Part shown: positions 58,865 through 64,000 of the stretch, in pieces
Layout of the letters: each line of letters begins with the position of its first letter
Numbering within the stretch: position 1 is the stretch's first letter
Origin: Burkholderia sp. PAMC 26561
GTDB taxonomy: Bacteria; Pseudomonadota; Gammaproteobacteria; Burkholderiales; Burkholderiaceae
Assembly (NCBI RefSeq): GCF_001557535.2
Contig: NZ_CP014306.1
Span: forward strand, 1,550,001 to 1,614,000
DNA: 64,000 nucleotides
Direction: 5' to 3'
The notes under the pieces: model-generated
Seen by the model: only the letters and a program-made list of their open reading frames with translations
The model's database searches: none
Told to the model about the DNA's origin: nothing
Program-made: the position numbers and the translations under genes

Positions 58865-58870
58865 GGCTGT

Positions 58871-58886
58871 AGTAAAACGATTTACT
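58871..58886. promoter_or_regulatory. Candidate LacI-family operator
   Basis: A near-palindrome AGTAAAACGATTTACT with central CG lies seven bases upstream of the M20 gene start. LacI-type operators have this shape. Only one half-site mismatch is seen. No second clear copy was found near the other genes, so this is tentative. Confidence 0.3.
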
Positions 58887-58957
58887 CTAAAATACCACTG
58901 AACCGGGGCAGCGTCAAACGAAAGGTGCTCACCCGGAATCAGGCGTTTAATACTCGC

Positions 58958-60112
58958 TTAAAACTTGTGACGGATGCCAGCAATCACGGCAGTTTGGTTG
59001 GACGTGGATGAAGCGGACAGGCCGGCGATATTGGCCACCGCCGTTGTTCCAGTCGAATCACGCCCAGACGCGTGCTGGAATACGCCATTCAGGTGAAGGT
59101 CAGTTCTCTTTGACAGGAAGTAGTCGACACCCAACATGCCTTGGTGATACTTGGCGTCGTTCACGCCATAGCCCTTTGTGTAGTCGTACGCGACGCCAAG
59201 AACGAGGGCCGGGGACAACTGGTACTTGAAGTTGGCTTCGGCGTTATGGTACTTAGCTGCGCCGCCTGCGCCAACACGCGGCAAACCTGCCTCCGTGCCG
59301 ATGTCCTTGAATTGCGTGTTGCTATACGTAGCGCCAACAGTGGCGGCACCGAAGTTGTAAGCTGCCGCAGCAGCGATAACTTGCTGCGTCTTCGCCGAGG
59401 CGTAGCCGGAATAAACCCGACTTCCGGTCATGTTCGATGTTGCGGTATTGGACGTCGCGTTGTTGCCAAAGAACGAATAATTCGGGTCTTTGACGTTAAG
59501 GTAAGAGGCGGCAAACGAAATCGGTCCCTGAGCATACTTACCCCCAAGCGAAAAAATCTGGTTCCGATTGAACTGGCCCGCTACGCCGCCTAAACTGTAA
59601 AGTCCGCCGAATGAGAGGCCATTAAATATGGTATTTGCGTATTTAACGGAGTTATTGACTCGGTTAGTGTTGTTCATGTTGTCCAGGTCGCCTGGGTGGG
59701 CTCCGTAGAACGACATCCACTGGTCGGCGGCCATGAATGGCCCAACATAGTCCACTACAGAGTCATATTGGCGACCCAACGTAACAGCTCCGTATCGTGC
59801 AGACGACAACCCGACATATGCCGTTCGCCCAAACTCATCGCCGCCTTGTCCAAGACGCCCGGTGAACGCATTAAAGCCGTTCTGCAAGTCAAAAATTGCT
59901 GACAGTCCACCGCCGAGGTCCTCGCTTCCTTTAAGGCCCCACCGACTCCCCTGGATGTTACCGCCGCTTGTCTCGTAGAGCTTTTGGCCGCCACTATTGT
60001 TGCTATATAGGAATCCAGCGTCAACGATTCCGTACAGGGTGACATTGCTTTGTGCGTGAGCCGAACCCACGATGCCGACGCAAGCTGAAACTGCGATATA
60101 GACTCTTTTCAT
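58958..60112 (-). CDS. Gram-negative general porin (OmpC-like, Burkholderia type)
   Basis: A 384-residue outer-membrane porin. The signal peptide is MKRVYIAVSACVGIVGSAHAQ, with the mature start SNVTLYGIVDAGFLYSNN, the usual 16-strand porin opening. FGRTAYVGLSSARYGAVTLGRQYD is the conserved constriction-side block, and it ends with aromatic ...AVIAGIRHKF. ATG 60112 is preceded by GGAGA; an earlier TTG in frame is less likely. In the cluster it would admit the substrate. Confidence 0.93.
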   Translation of the reverse strand: MKRVYIAVSACVGIVGSAHAQSNVTLYGIVDAGFLYSNNSGGQKLYETSGGNIQGSRWGLKGSEDLGGGLSAIFDLQNGFNAFTGRLGQGGDEFGRTAYVGLSSARYGAVTLGRQYDSVVDYVGPFMAADQWMSFYGAHPGDLDNMNNTNRVNNSVKYANTIFNGLSFGGLYSLGGVAGQFNRNQIFSLGGKYAQGPISFAASYLNVKDPNYSFFGNNATSNTATSNMTGSRVYSGYASAKTQQVIAAAAAYNFGAATVGATYSNTQFKDIGTEAGLPRVGAGGAAKYHNAEANFKYQLSPALVLGVAYDYTKGYGVNDAKYHQGMLGVDYFLSKRTDLHLNGVFQHASGRDSTGTTAVANIAGLSASSTSNQTAVIAGIRHKF

Positions 60113-60371
60113 GACATTCTCCAATGTTGTCGAAAGAAAACTCTTTACCTAAAAAACGCATTTTTATTTGTTGTACTAATTGAACGAATTTGCAGATTTT
60201 GGAGTGCGTAGAGGGTCACGCGCACGTACCCTATGCAACATCGAAGAGACCAGCGTGGCACATGCGGGTTTCCCTTTTTAAGCTGTAGCGCTCAAAGCGA
60301 GACCGTTGTACCTAGTCTTATCGAACGTGCGACGCACAACCTCTCAAACCGCTTCCGTCAACCGCACCGCG

Positions 60372-61757
60372 TTATCTTGCCAATACCTCGTCCGCGACCT
60401 CATTCACCGCGCCAAGCGTGTGCGCGACAATCGTATCGACGTCCTCATTCGTGAGGATGAGCGGTGGGGCAAATCCAAGGATATCCCCGTGTGGCATTGC
60501 GCGAGCGATGACACCGCGCTTAAACAATGCCGCCGCAACTTTGGGTCCGACCTTGATAGATGGGTCGAACGCAATGCGTTCGACCGGCTGCGCCATAAAC
60601 TCAATCGCTGCGAGCAAGCCGGTGCCTCTGACCTCGCCAACCATCGGATGGCTAGAGAACGTCGCGCGTAGCTGCTGTTGCAGATAAGCGCCGACATCCG
60701 CTGCGTTCAGTGTCAGGTTTTCGCGCGCAAGGATGTCTAGGTTTGCGAGCGCGGCAGCCGCGCATAGCGGGTGGCCGGAGTACGTCCAGCCATGACCCAA
60801 TGCCCCATTTTCGATGGAGCCGCGCTCAAGCACGTCCCAGACGCCCTCGCTAACAATGACGCCCGACAAGGGCGCATAGGCACTCGTCAAACCTTTGGCA
60901 ACGGTAATGAGGTCCGGCTTGATATCGAAATGCTGCGACCCCATCGGGGAGCCAAGCCGTCCAAATCCACACACAACTTCATCGGCAATGAGCAAGATGT
61001 CGTGCTTTTTGAGTACGGACTGAATTGCCGGCCAGTAGCCGTTGGGCGGAACAATGATGCCCCCGGTGCCCATTACCGGCTCGCCGATAAATGCTGCGAT
61101 GGTCTCCGCGCCCTCTGCGGCAATGAGACGCTCAAGTTGGTCCACGCAGTAGCTGACGAACTGCTCCTCACCCATCCCAGCGGGCGCTTGGCGGTACCAG
61201 TGCGGACATACGGTGTGCTTGACGCGGTCAAACGGCAAGTCGAAATGCTCATGGAAACTAGGCAGGCCTGTCAGGCTACCCGTCATCAGACCCGAACCGT
61301 GATAGCCACGCTCACGCGAGATAATTTTCTTTTTCTTTGGGCGACCCAGCACATTGTTGTAGTACCAGACGAGCTTCACTTGCGTTTCATTGGCGTCGGA
61401 CCCGGACATGCCGTAGTACACTTTTTTCATGCCGGGTGGAGACCACTCGATTACCCTTTCCGACAGCGCAATGATGGTGTCGGTCGAGTGACCTACATAT
61501 GTATGGTAGTAAGCGAGCTTCTTCGCCTGCTCGTAAATCGCCTCTGCGATTTCAGCGCGCCCATACCCAACGTTGACACAGTAAAGGCCGGCAAAACCAT
61601 CAATGAATTCACGTCCTTCATGGTCGCGAATCCGGATGCCATCCGCGCCCGTGATGATGCGTCCCGGAAGGGCTCCGCTCGCATGGTCGTGCGCATGCGT
61701 CGAGGGGTGCATAAAGTGACTGCGGTCCGTGCTAAGTAATGCGTTAATTTCGTTCAT
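60372..61757 (-). CDS. Class III (omega) aminotransferase
   Basis: A 461-residue PLP enzyme. It starts with FMHPSTHAHDHASGALPGRIITGADG; FAGLYCVNVGYGRAEI and YYGMSGSDANETQVKLVWYYNN are the substrate/PLP blocks. GYHGSGLMTGSLTG, LLIADEVVCGFGRLG (PLP aspartate) and TVAKGLTSAYAPLSGV (Schiff-base lysine) follow. It resembles omega-amino acid or polyamine:pyruvate transaminases (SpuC-like). It would deaminate a terminal amine to an aldehyde for the neighbouring dehydrogenase. Confidence 0.88.
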   Translation of the reverse strand: MNEINALLSTDRSHFMHPSTHAHDHASGALPGRIITGADGIRIRDHEGREFIDGFAGLYCVNVGYGRAEIAEAIYEQAKKLAYYHTYVGHSTDTIIALSERVIEWSPPGMKKVYYGMSGSDANETQVKLVWYYNNVLGRPKKKKIISRERGYHGSGLMTGSLTGLPSFHEHFDLPFDRVKHTVCPHWYRQAPAGMGEEQFVSYCVDQLERLIAAEGAETIAAFIGEPVMGTGGIIVPPNGYWPAIQSVLKKHDILLIADEVVCGFGRLGSPMGSQHFDIKPDLITVAKGLTSAYAPLSGVIVSEGVWDVLERGSIENGALGHGWTYSGHPLCAAAALANLDILARENLTLNAADVGAYLQQQLRATFSSHPMVGEVRGTGLLAAIEFMAQPVERIAFDPSIKVGPKVAAALFKRGVIARAMPHGDILGFAPPLILTNEDVDTIVAHTLGAVNEVADEVLAR

Positions 61758-61857
61758 TTCAGATTGTCTTCGAATGCGGTTTCAGCAAATGTGTCAACGC
61801 TTCAACCAAGGCTCTGCCCCGTGCGTACCCGGGGATGGGATAGTTGTTGCCCGCGCT

Positions 61858-63336
61858 TCACTCACGCATATCTATCAACACGCTTTTGAACCGAAGGTTT
61901 GCCTCGTACGCCTGTCGTCCAAGGTCCTTTCCGATACCGGAACGTTTGTAACCGCCTGTGGGAATCATGAAGTCGGAAGTGCGTCCGTAGCGATTCAACC
62001 ACACGGTTCCCGCCTCCAGCCGGCGCACAAACCGAAGTGCTCGACCAATGTCTGCCGTGTGCACCCCCGCTGCCAGACCGTATTCCGGGTGCTGCGCTAG
62101 TGACAGGGCTTCCTCGTCTTTATCGAACACCTGCAGCGTCAGAACGGGCCCGAAAATTTCGTCCGTCACCGCTTCCGAAGAAGGCGTTACGTTAGTCAGC
62201 AGGGTCGGCATAAAAAACGTACCAGCACCCTGATTTGACACACGGAAGCCGCCGCACTGAACCGATGCGCCCGACGCTTTCGTCCGGTCGACAATCGATT
62301 CGATACGCGCGATTTGTGGTTCGGAGATGATGGGGGCGAGTGTCGTTTCTGACGACCAGGTATTGCCGGCTTTCAATAGCGCAAACTGTGAAGCAATTCG
62401 GTCGGCAAGAGACTGGGCGATAGAACGCTCCACGATAAGTCGCGACCCCGCAACACAGACTTGTCCAGCGTTCGCCGAGATTGCACCCGCAATCCGACGA
62501 GCAACGTCATCGAGTCGGGGTGCATCGGCGAATACGATTTGAGGACTTTTTCCGCCGAGCTCCAACGTGACCGGCTTCGTTCCCGATTCGGCGCACGCAG
62601 ACATGATTGCCGCACCGGTCTTTGTAGAGCCGGTGAACGTCACTTTCGCTACCTTCGGATGCCGCACCAGTGCGTCACCTGTAGTGCGACCATTGCCCTG
62701 GACAACGTTGAAGATACCCTTTGGGATGCCTGCCTTCACGGCGAGCTCCGCCAGCCGAATCGCGGAAAAAGGGGTCATCTCCGACGGCTTTAACACCACT
62801 GCGTTACCTGCGGCCAATGCGGGAGCGAGCTTCCAAGACGCCATGACTAGCGGAAAATTCCACGGGGCGATTGCTCCAATCACACCGTACGGCTCGGCAA
62901 TCGTCATCCCAAGATGGTCTTGGTCCGTTGCAATAACCTCTCCGCCGACCTTGTCCGCAAACTCTGCGTAGAAGCGAAAACCTTCGGCAGTGAAGGGGAT
63001 GTCCCACGCGGTGGAATCGCGTATCGGACGCGTCGACCCGAGCGACTCCAGGGGCGCCAGATACTCCACGTCCTTAACAATGAGGTCAGCAAATCGCCGT
63101 AGGACTGCTGCGCGCTCTCGTGGCGCAATGCGCGCCCAATCGCTCGTTTGATATGCCTGCCACGCATTCTCAACGGCTCGGTCGACCATCGCAGCATTTG
63201 CGATGGGAATGGACGCATACACAACGCCGTCAGATGGTCGAGCGACGTCAATTCGCTCGTCCCCCTCATCAAAGAGTTCACCTCCGATGAAGTGTCCACG
63301 CGGAATTTTGATGGTTTCTGGGTCGAACTGATTCAT
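61858..63336 (-). CDS. NAD(P)-dependent aldehyde dehydrogenase
   Basis: A 492-residue ALDH. It shows the NAD-binding GVIGAIAPWNFPLVMASWKLAPAL block, VTFTGSTKTGAAIM, the catalytic glutamate region TLELGGKSPQIVF and the catalytic cysteine in NAGQVCVAGSRL, with EIFGPVLTL near the C-terminus. Context with the upstream aminotransferase suggests oxidation of an omega-amino-derived aldehyde (PuuC/GabD-like), but the substrate is not defined by sequence. Confidence 0.9.
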   Translation of the reverse strand: MNQFDPETIKIPRGHFIGGELFDEGDERIDVARPSDGVVYASIPIANAAMVDRAVENAWQAYQTSDWARIAPRERAAVLRRFADLIVKDVEYLAPLESLGSTRPIRDSTAWDIPFTAEGFRFYAEFADKVGGEVIATDQDHLGMTIAEPYGVIGAIAPWNFPLVMASWKLAPALAAGNAVVLKPSEMTPFSAIRLAELAVKAGIPKGIFNVVQGNGRTTGDALVRHPKVAKVTFTGSTKTGAAIMSACAESGTKPVTLELGGKSPQIVFADAPRLDDVARRIAGAISANAGQVCVAGSRLIVERSIAQSLADRIASQFALLKAGNTWSSETTLAPIISEPQIARIESIVDRTKASGASVQCGGFRVSNQGAGTFFMPTLLTNVTPSSEAVTDEIFGPVLTLQVFDKDEEALSLAQHPEYGLAAGVHTADIGRALRFVRRLEAGTVWLNRYGRTSDFMIPTGGYKRSGIGKDLGRQAYEANLRFKSVLIDMRE

Positions 63337-63421
63337 CTCAAACTCCTTAAACTGTAACGGTCCAACGCGACAGCGTCGTGGACTGGCTAAACGCCTATAT
63401 CGACTAAAGCTGTCGTTTCAC

Positions 63422-64000
63422 TTAAGCAACTGCCTGGTTTTGATAGCCTGCCCTTGAGGCGACTGCGTGGAGCAGTACGTTCGCTCCTGCGCTGACATCG
63501 TTCGGCAGCGCTTTCTCGGCTTCGTTATGGGACAGCCCGTCAACGCACGGTATGAAAACCATAGTGGACGGAACGCAGCGACTCAGGTTTATGGCGTCAT
63601 GCCCTGCGCCGCTTGTAATAGGCTCATGCGAATAGCCGAGGTCTGCCGCTGCCGTCCGGACGAGCTCGACACAAACGGGGTCAAACGTGGTAACCGGAAT
63701 CGACAGATAGGTATTGATTTTGACGATAACGCCTCGAGAATCAGCTATAGCCTCGAACGACTCCCGCACGGCTTCCTCCATCTCGTCGATTTTCGCGGGT
63801 TCAGGGTGACGGATATCGACGCTGAAATAGAGCTGCCCCGGGATGGTGTTTCGGGACGCGTTTGCTATGGAGATTTCACCGATTGTTGCCAGACCTTTTG
63901 GACCAAATCGTTTCGCGATGCTTTCAAGCGAAGAGGCCATCTCTGCGGTTGCAAACATCGCGTCTTTGCGGACTTCCATCGGCGTCGTTCCTGCATGCGA
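63422..64000 (-). CDS. M20 amidohydrolase, N-carbamoyl-amino-acid hydrolase type (5' truncated)
   Basis: The frame runs open to the window edge, so only the C-terminal 192 residues are seen. SHAGTTPMEVRKDA is the hallmark of the HyuC/beta-ureidopropionase/allantoate amidohydrolase group, followed by FSVDIRHPEPAKIDEM and the metal-binding SGAGHDAINLSRCVPSTMVFIP region, and CVDGLSHNEAE. It would hydrolyse an N-carbamoyl or related amide to an amino acid, feeding the aminotransferase and dehydrogenase. First gene of the visible leftward cluster. Confidence 0.85.
   Translation of the reverse strand, partial: SHAGTTPMEVRKDAMFATAEMASSLESIAKRFGPKGLATIGEISIANASRNTIPGQLYFSVDIRHPEPAKIDEMEEAVRESFEAIADSRGVIVKINTYLSIPVTTFDPVCVELVRTAAADLGYSHEPITSGAGHDAINLSRCVPSTMVFIPCVDGLSHNEAEKALPNDVSAGANVLLHAVASRAGYQNQAVA

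Overview
The window looks like a piece of a Burkholderiaceae main chromosome, probably Paraburkholderia or Caballeronia. I infer this from the high-GC coding style, the gene order (ftsY; rsmD-coaD-ferredoxin; pth-rplY-prs-tRNA-Gln-ispE-lolB; rapZ-hprK-ptsN-hpf-rpoN-lptBAC-kdsC-kdsD) and the family members present. No database search was possible, so names rest on motifs and recognised sequence families.

Positions 1-32510 are conserved housekeeping DNA. A partial maleylacetoacetate isomerase and an amino-acid exporter are followed by ftsY, rsmD, coaD and a ferredoxin. A leftward block carries hisC, pth, rplY, prs, tRNA-Gln, ispE, lolB and a large TPR protein. DNA repair genes mutM and mutY run rightward. 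Another leftward block carries a Lon-domain protein, rapZ, hprK, ptsN, hpf, rpoN, the lipopolysaccharide transport genes lptBAC and the Kdo genes kdsC and kdsD. A K+/H+ antiporter, apt, a LysE exporter, a Nudix protein and purU follow, then an AI-2E transporter and uvrA.

Positions 32561-35411 are a complete group II intron with an HNH-type maturase/reverse transcriptase. It is inserted between the divergent uvrA and MFS genes. Both ends can be placed: a GTGCG 5' end, and domains V and VI at the 3' end. The MFS gene and ssb follow.

From just after ssb to about 54800 lies a genomic island with visibly lower GC. It opens with a four-gene integration module: three different tyrosine-recombinase-like proteins in one overlapping operon plus a small helical protein. 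The cargo looks like a conflict/defence set. A near-perfect sigma70 promoter whose -10 is buried in a consensus LexA (SOS) box drives an NdpA-like gene interrupted by an in-frame TGA, and a membrane protein translationally coupled to it. Beyond these are a short conserved-looking protein, a membrane-tethered receiver-like protein lacking the phospho-acceptor aspartate, a lone 2OG-Fe(II) oxygenase-like protein, a small membrane protein, and a complete three-gene ABC-3C-type system (Mrr-like nuclease effector, middle component, SMC-like ABC ATPase). The spaces between cargo genes look like decayed DNA.

Positions 54824-64000 hold a leftward catabolic cluster: a fumarase/aspartase-superfamily lyase, a LacI-family regulator, an M20 deacylase, a porin, a class III aminotransferase, an aldehyde dehydrogenase and a truncated M20 carbamoylase. 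The set implies uptake of an N-substituted amino compound, hydrolytic release of the amine, transamination to an aldehyde and oxidation to an acid. The substrate is unknown.

The best candidates for something undescribed are the SOS-controlled NdpA-like/membrane-protein pair, the pseudo-receiver membrane protein, and the membrane protein just upstream of the ABC-3C genes.
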